In this document: one piece after another, positions 9,604-18,657 of the stretch
How positions within the stretch are numbered: position 1 is the stretch's first letter
How the letters are laid out: every line of letters begins with the position of its first letter
NCBI RefSeq assembly: GCF_018531465.1
Contig: NZ_JAHDTF010000033.1
Location: 62,001-126,000 of the forward strand
DNA: 64,000 nucleotides
Direction: 5' to 3'
From: Sphaerisporangium fuscum
GTDB taxonomy: Bacteria; Actinomycetota; Actinomycetes; Streptosporangiales; Streptosporangiaceae
Notes under the pieces: generated by a model
Database searches by the model: none
What the model was told of the DNA's origin: nothing
The model's input: the letters and a program-made list of their open reading frames with translations, nothing else
Made by a program: the position numbers and the translations under genes

Positions 9604-10101
9604 TCAGGCGGAGGTGCGCGCCGGGACGAGGCTGTGGGGGGTGGTGAAGGCGGCCCAGACGAGCTTGCCGCGCCCTTCCAGAAGGCGCCAGCCCCAGGAG
9701 CAGCTCATGGCCTCGACCAGCCACAGGCCGCGGCCGCTCTCGGCGTAGTGGTCGGCCTCGGTGACGACGGGAGGCTGCTCGGTGGGGTCGAAGACCGCGC
9801 AGACGAGGTGGGAGGCGCGGTGGACCAGCCGGACCCGGGTGGGCGCGCCGGCGTGCCGCATGGCGTTGGTGACGAGCTCGGAGATGACCACCCGGGCGTC
9901 GGAGCTCAGCTCGCCGAGCCCCCAGTTGTGCAGGGTCGCGACCGTGAAGTCACGGGCGCGCTTGATCGAGACGTTCGACAGGCCCACGCCCGACAGCTCG
10001 GCGCCGAGGGGTTCCCACAGGTCGTCCTCCATGGCGGGCAGCAGCCACCAGGGAGCCTCTCCCCGGACCACGGCTTGCCGGCGTGCCAGGTGTGCGGTCA
10101 T
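9604..10101 (-). CDS. ATP-binding protein, RsbW/SpoIIAB-like HATPase domain
   Basis: Small single-domain GHKL ATPase of 165 residues, the kind used as anti-sigma factor kinases or in WhiJ/AbaA-type developmental loci. Motifs: N box ELVTNAMRHAG, then a short G1 region (VFDPTEQ) and G2 GRGLWLVEAMS. No transmembrane or sensor domain. The start at 10101 (MTAHLARRQ) is preceded by GAGGAT. It is transcribed away from the XRE/DUF5753 regulator at 10353. Its partner sigma or anti-anti-sigma factor is not in the window. Confidence 0.85.
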   Translation of the reverse strand: MTAHLARRQAVVRGEAPWWLLPAMEDDLWEPLGAELSGVGLSNVSIKRARDFTVATLHNWGLGELSSDARVVISELVTNAMRHAGAPTRVRLVHRASHLVCAVFDPTEQPPVVTEADHYAESGRGLWLVEAMSCSWGWRLLEGRGKLVWAAFTTPHSLVPARTSA

Positions 10102-10352
10102 CGAGATCCTCACTAGACGCGGTCGGACATGACGTGGGCCAGTCAATCTTTCTTCAGGTGGGGCACGCATGCAAGAACGGATGCACGTGCAGATGCCGGT
10201 TTTTCCTCACGGAATCGTGACATTTGGTCCTCTGACGGCCGCTTCCCCGGATGTCACCTTCAAACAATCCGCGGGCCGGGACCGCTGTGTACGATCTCCA
10301 GCGGGGGATGAGAAACTGTCGGCTCATCGCACCAAGGCTCCAGGGAGCTCTC

Positions 10353-11258
10353 ATGTTTTCGGCGCTCGAGCAGGACGAATCCCCCGAAGGGCGCGTTCTC
10401 GCGCACTCTCGCGGCGGACCGACGGCCCTGCGCATCCTGCTCGGCACCCAGCTGCGCCGCCTCCGCATCGCCAGGGGCATCAGCCGGGAGGAGGCCGGCG
10501 AGGCCATCCGCGCCTCCCACGCCAAGATCAGCCGTCTGGAGCTCGGCCGCGTCGGCTTCAAGAAGCGCGACGTCGCCGACCTGCTCACCCTGTACGGCGT
10601 CGGCGAGTCCGACGAGCGCGACACCTTCTTGCAGCTGGCCGAGCAGGCGAACGCGCCCGGCTGGTGGCACAAGTACAGCGACCTGCTCCCCACCTGGTTC
10701 GAGCTCTACGTCGGGCTCGAAGAGGCGGCCTCGATCATCCGGACGTACGAGATCCAGTTCGTCCCGAGCCTGGCTCAGACCGAGGACTACGCCCGCTCGG
10801 TGATCATGCTCGGGCACTCCGAGGCGTCGGAGGAGGAGATCCGCCGCCGCGTCTCGCTGCGGATGGCCCGCCAGCAGCGGGTCCTCGCGCCCGACGGCGC
10901 GCGGCTGTGGGCCCTGATCGACGAGGCCGCGCTGCGGCGACCGCTCGGAGGGCAGGCCGTCATGCGGGCCCAGGTCGATCGGCTCCTGGAGCTGTCGGCG
11001 TCGTCCTCCATCACCCTCCAGGTGATCCCGTTCGGGCAGGGCGGCCACTCGGCCGCGGGCGGGCCGTTCACCATCCTGCGGTTCGGCGAGCGTGAGCTGC
11101 CCGACGTCGTCTACATGGAGCAGCTCACCAGCGCCCTGTACCTCGACAAGCGCGAGGAGACCGACCCGTACATGAAGGTCATGGACCGCCTGTGCGTCGA
11201 GGCCGCCACCGTCACCGAGTCGAGGCGGTTCCTCGACGCCCTCCGCAAGGAGCTGTGA
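10353..11258 (+). CDS. XRE helix-turn-helix regulator with DUF5753 domain
   Basis: A 301-residue regulator of the WhiJ-like actinobacterial family. The N-terminal XRE helix-turn-helix (about 25-80) contains GTQLRRLRIARGISREEAGE and the recognition helix ASHAKISRLELGR. The DUF5753 domain fills about 105-295 (YEIQFVPSLAQTEDYARSVI is its hallmark). The ATG at 10353 follows AGGGAG. In Streptomyces these regulators usually sit beside a DUF397 small protein and a HATPase; only the HATPase is found here, divergently arranged. Probably a local repressor of developmental or secondary-metabolism genes, by family analogy. Confidence 0.9.
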   Translation: MFSALEQDESPEGRVLAHSRGGPTALRILLGTQLRRLRIARGISREEAGEAIRASHAKISRLELGRVGFKKRDVADLLTLYGVGESDERDTFLQLAEQANAPGWWHKYSDLLPTWFELYVGLEEAASIIRTYEIQFVPSLAQTEDYARSVIMLGHSEASEEEIRRRVSLRMARQQRVLAPDGARLWALIDEAALRRPLGGQAVMRAQVDRLLELSASSSITLQVIPFGQGGHSAAGGPFTILRFGERELPDVVYMEQLTSALYLDKREETDPYMKVMDRLCVEAATVTESRRFLDALRKEL

Positions 11259-11259
11259 G

Positions 11260-11287
11260 GGCGACCGCGCATACCCGCGCGGTTGCC
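11260..11287 (+). terminator. Hairpin terminator after XRE regulator
   Basis: Inverted repeat GGCGACCGCGC / GCGCGGTTGCC with a 6-base loop begins just after the regulator's stop codon. One G-T pair interrupts 11 bp. No T-run follows, as is common in high-G+C genomes. Confidence 0.55.
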
Positions 11288-11335
11288 GGGCACGGGCTAG
11301 CTGGAAAGGAAAAACGCGAGCTCACAGGAGGCATC

Positions 11336-11884
11336 ATGCTTCAGGGCAAGACGATCGCCTTTCTGGTGGCCCCCGAGGGCATCGAGCAGGTCGAGCTGAC
11401 CGAGCCGTGGAAGGCCGTGGAGCAGGCCGGAGGCACCCCCCGGCTGATCTCCACCCAGCGCGGCAAGGCCCAGGCCTTCCAGCACCTCGACAAGGCGGAC
11501 ACCTTCGACATCGACGCGACCGTGGACGAGGTGAGCGTCGACGACTTCGACGGGCTGGTGCTGCCCGGCGGCGTGGCGAATCCGGACCACCTGCGCATGC
11601 ACGAGAACGCCGTGCGCTTCGCCCGGGGCTTCTTCGACGCGGGCAAGCCGGTGGCCGCGATCTGCCACGCGCCGTGGACGCTGATCGAGGCCCGCGTCGT
11701 CGGCGACCGCGCGATGACGTCATGGCCGAGCCTGAAGACCGACCTGACCAACGCCGGCGCCTCGTGGGTCGACCAGGAAGTGATGATCTGCCGCAACGGC
11801 CCCAACACACTGATCACCAGCCGCAAGCCCGACGACCTCAAGGCCTTCTGCCAGGCCGCCGTCGACGCCTTCGGCGGCACGTGA
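11336..11884 (+). CDS. DJ-1/PfpI family protein (type 1 glutamine amidotransferase-like)
   Basis: A 182-residue cytoplasmic protein of the DJ-1/PfpI superfamily, whose members act as stress chaperones, glyoxalase III/deglycases or intracellular peptidases. The nucleophile elbow AAICHAPWTL places the conserved Cys near residue 110 followed by His; LPGGVANPDHLR carries the conserved loop before it. Length and order match the YhbO/PfpI group. The start at 11336 has a strong ACAGGAGGCATC site. Monocistronic between hairpins at 11260 and 11897. Exact substrate cannot be told from sequence. Confidence 0.9.
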   Translation: MLQGKTIAFLVAPEGIEQVELTEPWKAVEQAGGTPRLISTQRGKAQAFQHLDKADTFDIDATVDEVSVDDFDGLVLPGGVANPDHLRMHENAVRFARGFFDAGKPVAAICHAPWTLIEARVVGDRAMTSWPSLKTDLTNAGASWVDQEVMICRNGPNTLITSRKPDDLKAFCQAAVDAFGGT

Positions 11885-11896
11885 GGCGATGGACCC

Positions 11897-11933
11897 CGTC
11901 CGGCCGGCCCTCCCTCGGGAGCCCGGCCGGACG
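11897..11933. terminator. Bidirectional terminator between PfpI and P450 genes
   Basis: Perfect 11-bp inverted repeat CGTCCGGCCGG / CCGGCCGGACG around a 15-base loop, placed between two convergent genes. Confidence 0.7.
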
Positions 11934-11944
11934 TCCGGTGCTGC

Positions 11945-13210
11945 TCACAACCTCACGGGGAGGCGCGCGAGACGCCAGGAGCCGGGCATGAGCTGGCGTT
12001 CCAGCTCGGCCGGGGGCACGGCGAGCGAGAGGTCGGGGAAGCGGCGGAACAGCGCCTCGAAGGCGACCTCGCCCTCCTGGCGGGCGAGCGCGGCCCCGAG
12101 ACAGTAGTGCAGACCGTGCCCGAACCCGACGTGGTTCTCCTTGCGCCGGTCGGGCTCACGGGTGATGTCGAGCCGTTCGGGGTCGTCGAACTCACGGGGG
12201 TCGTAGTTCGCGCCGACCAGCACCGCCACCACAGGCTCGCCCTTGCGCACCGGCATGCCCCCGATCTCCAGATCTTCGGTGGCGTATCGCAGGCGGGTCA
12301 TCTGGACCGGGCCGCACCAGCGCATCAGCTCGTGCACCGCGCGCGGGGTCATGGCGGGGTCGCCCTTCAGCAGCGCGAGCTGGTCGGGGTGCGTGAGAAG
12401 GGCCGCCGTGCCGTTCCCGATCAGGTGGGCCGTCGTCTCGTGCCCCGCCAGCACCAGGGTCAGCACGAGGGTGACCATCTCGGTGTCGCTCAGCCGGTCG
12501 CCGTCCTCGTCGTGGGTGCGGATCAGGCCGGTGAGCAGGTCGTCGGTGGGGGCGGCGCGGCGGCGTCCGATCAGGTCGTGGATGTGCGCGATCATCTCGC
12601 GCAGGGCGTCCGCCATGCCGTCCGACTCCAGCGTCACCAGCGCCTTGCCCCATTCGCGCCACTGCGGGCGGTCGTCCTCGGGGATGCCGACCAGCTCGCA
12701 GATGACCGTGATCGGCAGTGGGTAGGCGAAGTGCTCGATCAGGTCGACCACGCCGTTCTCGGCGAGACCGGGCAGCCGGTCGAGCAGGCCCTCGGTGATC
12801 TCCTCCACCCGGGGGCGCAGCTCGCCGACCCGGCGCGCGGTGAAGGTCCGCGAGACGAGCTTGCGCAGCCGCAGGTGGTCGGCGCCGTCGGCGTCGAGGA
12901 TGCTGTCCAGGATGTACTTGCCGTACTCCTCGGGGATGCCGCGCGCCTTCAGCTCCCTGTCCCGGATGTTCTCCACCTCCAGGCCGGGCACGTGCGCCGG
13001 GTTGTTCACGAAGCGCGAATCGCTCAGCACCGTCTTGACGTCGTCGTACCGCGTGGCGATCCATATCGGCGTGCCGCGCCCGAAGAACGAGGCCCGCACC
13101 AGCGGGGCCTGCTCGCGTAGCCGGGAGTAGGTGCCGAAGGGGTCTTTCATGAACTCGGGGTCCATGAGGTTCACCGGGCCGCTCACGCCGGGGTCGACCG
13201 GAGTTTCCAT
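11945..13210 (-). CDS. Cytochrome P450
   Basis: Soluble bacterial P450 monooxygenase of 421 residues. Visible motifs: I-helix oxygen-binding segment LVLAGHETTAH (about 248-258), the heme-binding loop FGHGLHYCLGAALARQE with the thiolate Cys near 369, and PVRKGEPVVAVLVGANYDP before it. No signal peptide. The ATG at 13210 follows GGAGGGCAGGT; a longer reading from 13255 has no such site. No ferredoxin or reductase gene is adjacent, so electrons must come from elsewhere. Substrate unknown; the CYP105/107-like soluble class is the likely home. Confidence 0.95.
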   Translation of the reverse strand: METPVDPGVSGPVNLMDPEFMKDPFGTYSRLREQAPLVRASFFGRGTPIWIATRYDDVKTVLSDSRFVNNPAHVPGLEVENIRDRELKARGIPEEYGKYILDSILDADGADHLRLRKLVSRTFTARRVGELRPRVEEITEGLLDRLPGLAENGVVDLIEHFAYPLPITVICELVGIPEDDRPQWREWGKALVTLESDGMADALREMIAHIHDLIGRRRAAPTDDLLTGLIRTHDEDGDRLSDTEMVTLVLTLVLAGHETTAHLIGNGTAALLTHPDQLALLKGDPAMTPRAVHELMRWCGPVQMTRLRYATEDLEIGGMPVRKGEPVVAVLVGANYDPREFDDPERLDITREPDRRKENHVGFGHGLHYCLGAALARQEGEVAFEALFRRFPDLSLAVPPAELERQLMPGSWRLARLPVRL

Positions 13211-13304
13211 ACCTGCCCTCCTCGGGCGTCGGTTGCCGGGAGTCCCCTCCACCACGAGCTCCGGGCACCACCCCGTCCCGCTCCCGGAGCCGGAGGATCA
13301 GCTA

Positions 13305-13333
13305 GATCTATTCACACCCCGCCCGCCCTTCAA
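13305..13333 (-). promoter_or_regulatory. Candidate promoter of the P450 gene
   Basis: On the minus strand TTGAAG (13333-13328) and TAGATC (13310-13305) are separated by 17 bases, a fair match to a housekeeping -35/-10 pair, about 95 bases upstream of the P450 start. No other P450 promoter candidate stood out in 13211-13495. Confidence 0.35.
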
Positions 13334-13495
13334 CCCTCTTTCCCTGAACAGCCCGGGAAAGCACCAAACCGAAATAACCCTTTCATTCGCGACTTATGCC
13401 ACTATCTCTCGGCGCGTCGCAGGAAAGAGTCTTCCTGCTCGCTCCGGTCGTCTCGGCTCCTCCGGAGACAAATCCGTATCGGTGAGACCGGCCTC

Positions 13496-13521
13496 TGCCG
13501 GGCTCCTCTAGGAGCCCGGCA
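13496..13521 (-). terminator. Hairpin overlapping the end of the FAD/GcvT oxidoreductase gene
   Basis: Perfect 12-bp arms TGCCGGGCTCCT / AGGAGCCCGGCA. The stem includes the stop codon and the last codons of the oxidoreductase gene. Likely its transcription terminator. Confidence 0.55.
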
Positions 13522-15907
13522 GGTGGCGGACGCGGTGGTTGCCCGGGTCGTACAGGGGTTCGGGGGTGATCTCGGCGGAGACCCAGCCGCCGTTGACGCC
13601 GATCTCCACGCGGCCGGGGTCCTGGTCCGCGGGGAGGTAGGTGTAGGCGATCGAGCGGTCGACGCGGTGCCCGTACCCGCCGCTGGTGACGCGGGAGGCC
13701 GGTACGCCGTCCACGCGGACCGGCTCCCCGCCGAGGCAGACCTGGCGGGGGTCGGCGAGCACCAGGCAGCGCAGCGTGCTCCGGGGGGCGGGCAGGGCGT
13801 CGCTCCCGACGAAATCCTTGCCGCGGCTGACGGCGAAGCCCAGGCCCGCCTCCAGGGGAGTGGTCTCGGGGGTGATGTCGAGCCCCCAGACGCGGTAGCC
13901 CTTCTCCAGGCGCAGGGAGTCGAGGGCGCGGTACCCGGCCGGGCGCATGCCGCGCGGCAGGCCCGCCTCCATCAGCGCGTCCCACAGGGTCAGGCCGTAT
14001 TCGGAGGGGCAGTAGAGCTCCCAGCCGAACTCCCCGGCGAACGTCACCCGCTGCGCCAGCACCGGGACGTACCCCACGGTGATCTCCCGCGCCCGCATGT
14101 AGCCGAAGGTCAGGTCGTCGCCGGTCAGTTCGCCGAGGATGTCCAGGGCCTTGGGACCCCACAGGCAGTAGCAGGCGTACGCCGAGGTGACGTCCCGCAC
14201 GTCGAGGCCGTGCCGCCGCAGCCACGCCGCGTCGTGGACGCCGAACGCCGTGCCGGTGACCATGCGGAAGCGGTCCTCGCCCAGGCGGGTGACGGTGACG
14301 TCGGCCTCGATGCCGCCGCGCGGGTTCAGCATCTGGGTGTAGACCACCGAGCCGACGGGGCGGTCGAGGTCGTTGGCGCAGAGCCGCTGGAGGCCGTCGA
14401 GACCGGTGATCTCCAGCTTGGCGAAGGAGGTCTGGTCGAAGAGCCCGGCGGTGTCGCGGGTGGCCAGGCACTCGGCTCGGATCGCGGGCGACCAGAACTT
14501 GCCGGCCCACCCCTCGGGGCGGAACTCCTCACCAGAGGTGTCGTCGCCCGGCGAGTACCAGTTGACCCGCTCCCAGCCGGTCTTCTCGCCGAACTCCGCG
14601 CCGAGCTCGGCGTGCCGGATCCAGGCGGGCGAGCGGCGCAGCGGGCGGGCGGCGGCGCGTTCCTCGCCCGGGTAGACCACGTCGTAGTACTTGCTGTAGG
14701 AGTCGAGGGCCTTGGCCCTGGCCCAGCGGGAGCCGCGGGCGTGGGAGCCGAAGCGGCGGACGTCCATGCCGAAGACGTCGTACTCGGGGGTGCCGTCGAC
14801 GATCCACTCGGCCATGACCTTGCCGACGCCGCCCGCCGCCGCCAGTCCGTGGACGCAGAACCCGGCCGCGACCCAGAACCCGGCCACGGCGGTCTCCCCC
14901 AGCAGGAACTCGCCGTCGGGGGTGAACGCCTCGGGGCCGTGGACGACCTTGGCGAACGCGGCGGGGTCGTCGCCGTCGATGCCCGCGAGGCCGGGCAGTC
15001 GCCGCCGCGCGGACTCCCAGGATTCGCGAAATTTCGCCATATCGGGCGCGAAGAGGGTGCGTGGCTCCGCCAACGGCGCCGAGGTGTCCCACACCTCCGG
15101 CGTCCGGATGTACCCGCCGACGAGGATCCCGCCGCCCTCCTCGCGGAAGTACACGATGTTGTCCGGGTCGCGCACGGTCGGGCTGCTCGCGGGCACCCCG
15201 AACGGGTTCGTCACGACGTACTGGTGCTTGATCGGCACGATCGGCACGTCGACCCCGGCCAGCCGCCCGAGCCTGCCCGCCGCCGCGCCCGCCGCGTTCA
15301 CGACGGTCTCGGTCCTGATCACCTGCTCGCCTGCCCGGACGCCCCGGACCCGGCCGTCCCGCACGTCCACGCCGGTCACCTCGACCCCGGTGACGATGCG
15401 CACGCCGAGCTTCTCGGCCCCGGCGGCGAGGGCGCGGGCGAGGCTCGCGGGGTCGAGCCAGCCGTCACCCGGCAGCCACAGCGCCGCGCGCACGTCGCCG
15501 ACCTCCAGCAGCGGCAGCATGTCGCGGGCCCGGTCCGGCGACAGGAGCTCCATGTCGAGCCCGTACGTCTCGGCGGCGCCCGCCTGCCGCAGCAACTCCT
15601 CGTGCCGCTCGGCGGTGGTCGCCAGGCGCAGGCCGCCCACGCCGTGCCAGCCGGGATCGAGGCCGGTCAGCTCGCTGAGCTCGGGGTACAGCCCCGCCGA
15701 GTACATGATCATGCGCGTCTGAGTCACGGTGGACCGGAGCTGGCCGACGAATCCGGCCGAGTGCCACGTGGTGCCTTCCGTCAGCTCGTGCTTTTCGAGC
15801 AGGATGACGTCTGACCAGCCCAGTCTGGCCAGGTGGTAGGCCACGCTGCATCCGGCGACGCCACCGCCGACGACCACGGCCTGCGCCTCGGCGGGAAGTT
15901 TCACCAT
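13508..15907 (-). CDS. FAD-dependent oxidoreductase with GcvT domains (dimethylglycine/sarcosine dehydrogenase-like)
   Basis: A 799-residue two-part enzyme. Residues 10-390 are a DAO-type FAD domain with the dinucleotide loop VVVGGGVAGCSVAYHL. Residues about 430-795 are an aminomethyltransferase (GcvT) module that would pass the released one-carbon unit to tetrahydrofolate (DNPRGGIEADVTVTRL-like region and EKGYRVWGLDITPETTPLEA are typical). Members demethylate dimethylglycine or sarcosine. The ATG at 15907 follows GGGGGTACCG. It is divergent from a choline-kinase-like gene and an APC permease, with an operator-like palindrome between, which points to a methylated-amine or ethanolamine-derivative pathway. 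Exact substrate is inferred only. Confidence 0.88.
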   Translation of the reverse strand: MVKLPAEAQAVVVGGGVAGCSVAYHLARLGWSDVILLEKHELTEGTTWHSAGFVGQLRSTVTQTRMIMYSAGLYPELSELTGLDPGWHGVGGLRLATTAERHEELLRQAGAAETYGLDMELLSPDRARDMLPLLEVGDVRAALWLPGDGWLDPASLARALAAGAEKLGVRIVTGVEVTGVDVRDGRVRGVRAGEQVIRTETVVNAAGAAAGRLGRLAGVDVPIVPIKHQYVVTNPFGVPASSPTVRDPDNIVYFREEGGGILVGGYIRTPEVWDTSAPLAEPRTLFAPDMAKFRESWESARRRLPGLAGIDGDDPAAFAKVVHGPEAFTPDGEFLLGETAVAGFWVAAGFCVHGLAAAGGVGKVMAEWIVDGTPEYDVFGMDVRRFGSHARGSRWARAKALDSYSKYYDVVYPGEERAAARPLRRSPAWIRHAELGAEFGEKTGWERVNWYSPGDDTSGEEFRPEGWAGKFWSPAIRAECLATRDTAGLFDQTSFAKLEITGLDGLQRLCANDLDRPVGSVVYTQMLNPRGGIEADVTVTRLGEDRFRMVTGTAFGVHDAAWLRRHGLDVRDVTSAYACYCLWGPKALDILGELTGDDLTFGYMRAREITVGYVPVLAQRVTFAGEFGWELYCPSEYGLTLWDALMEAGLPRGMRPAGYRALDSLRLEKGYRVWGLDITPETTPLEAGLGFAVSRGKDFVGSDALPAPRSTLRCLVLADPRQVCLGGEPVRVDGVPASRVTSGGYGHRVDRSIAYTYLPADQDPGRVEIGVNGGWVSAEITPEPLYDPGNHRVRHLPGS

Positions 15908-15948
15908 CGGTACCCCCGTGTAACGAGCGGCGCGCATAATCGGATCAA

Positions 15949-15966
15949 TGGTCTGAAGGTAGACCA
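15949..15966. promoter_or_regulatory. Operator-like palindrome TGGTCT-N6-AGACCA
   Basis: Perfect 6-bp arms in the 71-base gap between two divergent starts. The half-site resembles GntR/FadR-family operators (TGGTC...GACCA). One site could control both directions. No GntR gene is in the locus. Confidence 0.55.
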
Positions 15967-15978
15967 AAGGAGGCCCGC

Positions 15979-16905
15979 GTGCCAGATGTCCTCGGCTCGG
16001 CACTCGAACTCGTCTCGGCCTGGGCCGGCCGGCCGGTCACCTGCACCCGGCTCAAGGGCGGGCTGAGCCACCAGATCCTGCGCGTCGAGACCGGCCAGGG
16101 CGACCGCTGGCTGCTACGGGTCCTCGACCCCGAGGTGTCCGCCGCCGGGCTCGGCATCCCCCTCGACCTCGAGATCGTCAACACCGTGCGGGCCGCCGGA
16201 ACCGGCGTGGGGGCCCAGGTGCTGCTCAGGCTCCCCGGCGCGGTGCTGCTGGAGTACATCGACGGTGTCACCCTCGACGCTTCGGCCGTACGGGACCCGG
16301 CGATGGCGCCGCACGTCGCCGAGGCCTGCCGGCGACTGCACTCGGGGCCCCGGTTCGCCACCGACTTCTCGATCTTCCGAAAACTGGAGGAGCTGCTGGG
16401 GCTCTGCCGGGCCCACGAGCTCAAGATCCCCGAGGGGTACGAGGACCGGTTGCCCGTCGTCGCCGAGATCGAGGCCGCGATGGACGCCCGTCCCGCCCCC
16501 ACCGTCCCGTGCCACAACGACCTGCTGCCCGCGAACCTCATCTTCGACGGCCGGCGGGTGCGCATCGTCGACTACCAGCTGTCCGGCAACAACGACCCGG
16601 CGTTCGAGCTGGGCGACATCGCCGCCGAGGCCGACTACGACGCGGAGATGGCCGGACGCTTGACGAGCGCCTACTTTGGGGACGAGACTCCGGCGGCAAG
16701 AGTCCAGCTCTATCTGATCATGTCCAACCTGACGTGGACGCTGTGGTTCAGCGTCCACCACGGCCTGCTCGCCGAGCACGCCGCGGCGGCCGACTTCGAC
16801 TACGACGCCGAAGCCGCCGCCAAGTTCGCCAAAGCCACCCGGGACCTCGACGATCCCGGGTTCGGCAGGCTCATCGACGACGTCCGGGGCCGGAGACGGC
16901 TCTAG
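15979..16905 (+). CDS. Choline/ethanolamine kinase-like phosphotransferase (APH fold)
   Basis: A 308-residue protein of the aminoglycoside phosphotransferase/choline kinase fold. The catalytic loop CHNDLLPANLIF (about 177-188, Brenner motif HxDxxxxN) and the metal-binding Asp in RIVDYQLSG (about 195-203) are intact. The N-terminal lobe has GGLSHQILRV in place of the usual glycine-rich loop. The start at 15979 follows AAAGGAGG. It heads a two-gene unit with the permease 42 bases downstream, opposite the GcvT-fused oxidoreductase. Likely phosphorylates a small amino alcohol brought in by the permease; antibiotic phosphorylation is the less likely alternative. Confidence 0.85.
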   Translation: MPDVLGSALELVSAWAGRPVTCTRLKGGLSHQILRVETGQGDRWLLRVLDPEVSAAGLGIPLDLEIVNTVRAAGTGVGAQVLLRLPGAVLLEYIDGVTLDASAVRDPAMAPHVAEACRRLHSGPRFATDFSIFRKLEELLGLCRAHELKIPEGYEDRLPVVAEIEAAMDARPAPTVPCHNDLLPANLIFDGRRVRIVDYQLSGNNDPAFELGDIAAEADYDAEMAGRLTSAYFGDETPAARVQLYLIMSNLTWTLWFSVHHGLLAEHAAAADFDYDAEAAAKFAKATRDLDDPGFGRLIDDVRGRRRL

Positions 16906-16947
16906 CGCAGCACCACCGCACCACCCCGCGCAACGCAAGGAGGCCCG

Positions 16948-18504
16948 ATGGCCCAGCCAAACCTCGACGACGACGCCGAACGCCTGGCCCAACTCGGATA
17001 CAAGCAGGAGCTCTCACGAAGCTGGAGCGGCTTCTCCAACTTCGCGATCTCGTTCTCGATCATCTCCATCCTCGCCGGCTGCTTCACGACCTTCGGGCAG
17101 GCGTGGAACAACGGCGGACCGCTGGCCATCTCCGTCGGCTGGCCGCTGATCTCGGTGTTCATCCTGATCATCGGTTTCTGCATGTCGGAGCTGGTGTCGG
17201 CGTATCCGACGGCGGGTGGCATCTACTGGTGGGCGGCGAAGCTGGGCGGGCCCGTGCACGGGTGGTTCACCGGCTGGCTCAACCTGATCGGCCTCATCGC
17301 GGTGACCGCCTCGGTGGACTACGGCTGCGCGACGTTCCTGAACATCGTCATCGGCCGGTTCAGCGACGGCTGGGCGGGCGGCGACGCGCTGAAGCAGACG
17401 TTCGCGCTGTTCGCCGTGATCCTCGTGCTCCACGCCCTGATCAACATCTTCAGCCACCGGTTGATCTCGTTCCTGCAGAACGTCTCGGTGTGGTGGCACG
17501 TGTTCGGCGCCGCGCTGGTCGTGCTCATCCTGATCTTCGGGCCGTCCAAGCACCAGAACGTGGGCTTCCTGTTCGAGCAGTTCAACCACTCGGGCTTCGG
17601 CTCCGGCTCCTCCGGGCCGACGTTCTGGCTGTACGTCCTGCCGCTCGGCTTCCTGCTCACCCAGTACACGATCACCGGGTTCGACGCCTGCGCGCACGTG
17701 TCGGAGGAGACCCACGGCGCCGCGGTGACCGCCGCCAAGGGGCTCTGGAAGTCGATCTTCTACTCGGCGATCGGCGGCTGGGTGCTGCTGCTGTCGTTCC
17801 TGTTCGCGGCCACCGACATCGACGCGATCAACAAGGAGGGCGGCTTCGTCGGCGCGATCTTCACCTCGTCGCTGACCCCGAGTCTGGCCACCGTGGTCTT
17901 CGGCATCTCGACGATCGGGCAGTTCTTCTGCGGGATGAGCTGCGTGACCTCGATGTCGCGCATGACCTACGCCTTCTCGCGGGACGGCGCGGTGCCGGGC
18001 TGGCGGCTGTGGTCGCAGGTCGACAAGAACAAGACCCCGGTCAACGCGATCATCGCGGGCTGCGCCGTGGCGCTGCTGCTCACGCTCCCCGCCCTGTACG
18101 CGCCCGAGGGCACCACCACGCCGGTGGCCTTCCTCGCCGTGGTGTCGATCGCGGTGATCGGGCTGTACCTGGCGTTCCTCATCCCGATCTGGCTGCGCCT
18201 GCGCATGGGCGACGCCTTCCGGCCCGGGCCGTGGACGCTCGGCCGCAGGTACAAGCTCTTCGGCTGGATCGCGGTGATCGAGATCGCCGTCATCTCGATC
18301 TACTTCGTCCTGCCGATCAGCCCGGCCGGGGTGCCGGGGAACAAGGACTTCACCCTGACCTCGGTCAACTACGCGCCGATCGCGGTCGGGGCGGTGCTCA
18401 TCGGCATCGCCCTGTGGTGGACCCTGTCGGCGCGGCACTGGTTCACCGGCCCCCGCCGCACCATCGAGGAGGTGCCGGCCGGGAACGCGGAGACCATCGG
18501 CTGA
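16948..18504 (+). CDS. APC-superfamily amino acid/amine permease
   Basis: A 518-residue integral membrane transporter with about 12 hydrophobic helices. The N-terminal signature SGFSNFAISFSIISILAG and ASAYPTAGGIYWWAAKLGG-like region (LVSAYPTAGGIYWW) are characteristic of the amino acid-choline (GABA-permease-like) branch. Starts at 16948 after AAGGAGGCCCG. The C-terminus is a short polar tail. Cotranscribed with the choline-kinase-like gene; import of choline, ethanolamine or a related amine is inferred from context. Confidence 0.9.
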   Translation: MAQPNLDDDAERLAQLGYKQELSRSWSGFSNFAISFSIISILAGCFTTFGQAWNNGGPLAISVGWPLISVFILIIGFCMSELVSAYPTAGGIYWWAAKLGGPVHGWFTGWLNLIGLIAVTASVDYGCATFLNIVIGRFSDGWAGGDALKQTFALFAVILVLHALINIFSHRLISFLQNVSVWWHVFGAALVVLILIFGPSKHQNVGFLFEQFNHSGFGSGSSGPTFWLYVLPLGFLLTQYTITGFDACAHVSEETHGAAVTAAKGLWKSIFYSAIGGWVLLLSFLFAATDIDAINKEGGFVGAIFTSSLTPSLATVVFGISTIGQFFCGMSCVTSMSRMTYAFSRDGAVPGWRLWSQVDKNKTPVNAIIAGCAVALLLTLPALYAPEGTTTPVAFLAVVSIAVIGLYLAFLIPIWLRLRMGDAFRPGPWTLGRRYKLFGWIAVIEIAVISIYFVLPISPAGVPGNKDFTLTSVNYAPIAVGAVLIGIALWWTLSARHWFTGPRRTIEEVPAGNAETIG

Positions 18505-18569
18505 CCCGCCCCCGGGCCGTACGGCTCGCGCCTCGCGGGGCGCGGGCCGTACCGTTCCCGGCGGGTCAG
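18501..18569 (+). terminator. Long hairpin after permease gene
   Basis: CTGACCCGCC (18501-18510) pairs perfectly with GGCGGGTCAG (18560-18569); the inside is GC-rich and partly self-complementary (two GGCCGTAC copies). The stem contains the permease stop codon. Confidence 0.5.
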
Positions 18570-18657
18570 GAGGCGGCCGGCGCCGGGACCCGTTTCCCGC
18601 ACATCGCCCTGAGTTGATCACCGATAGCAGCGGACGACGTACACCGCCTTACCAGGG

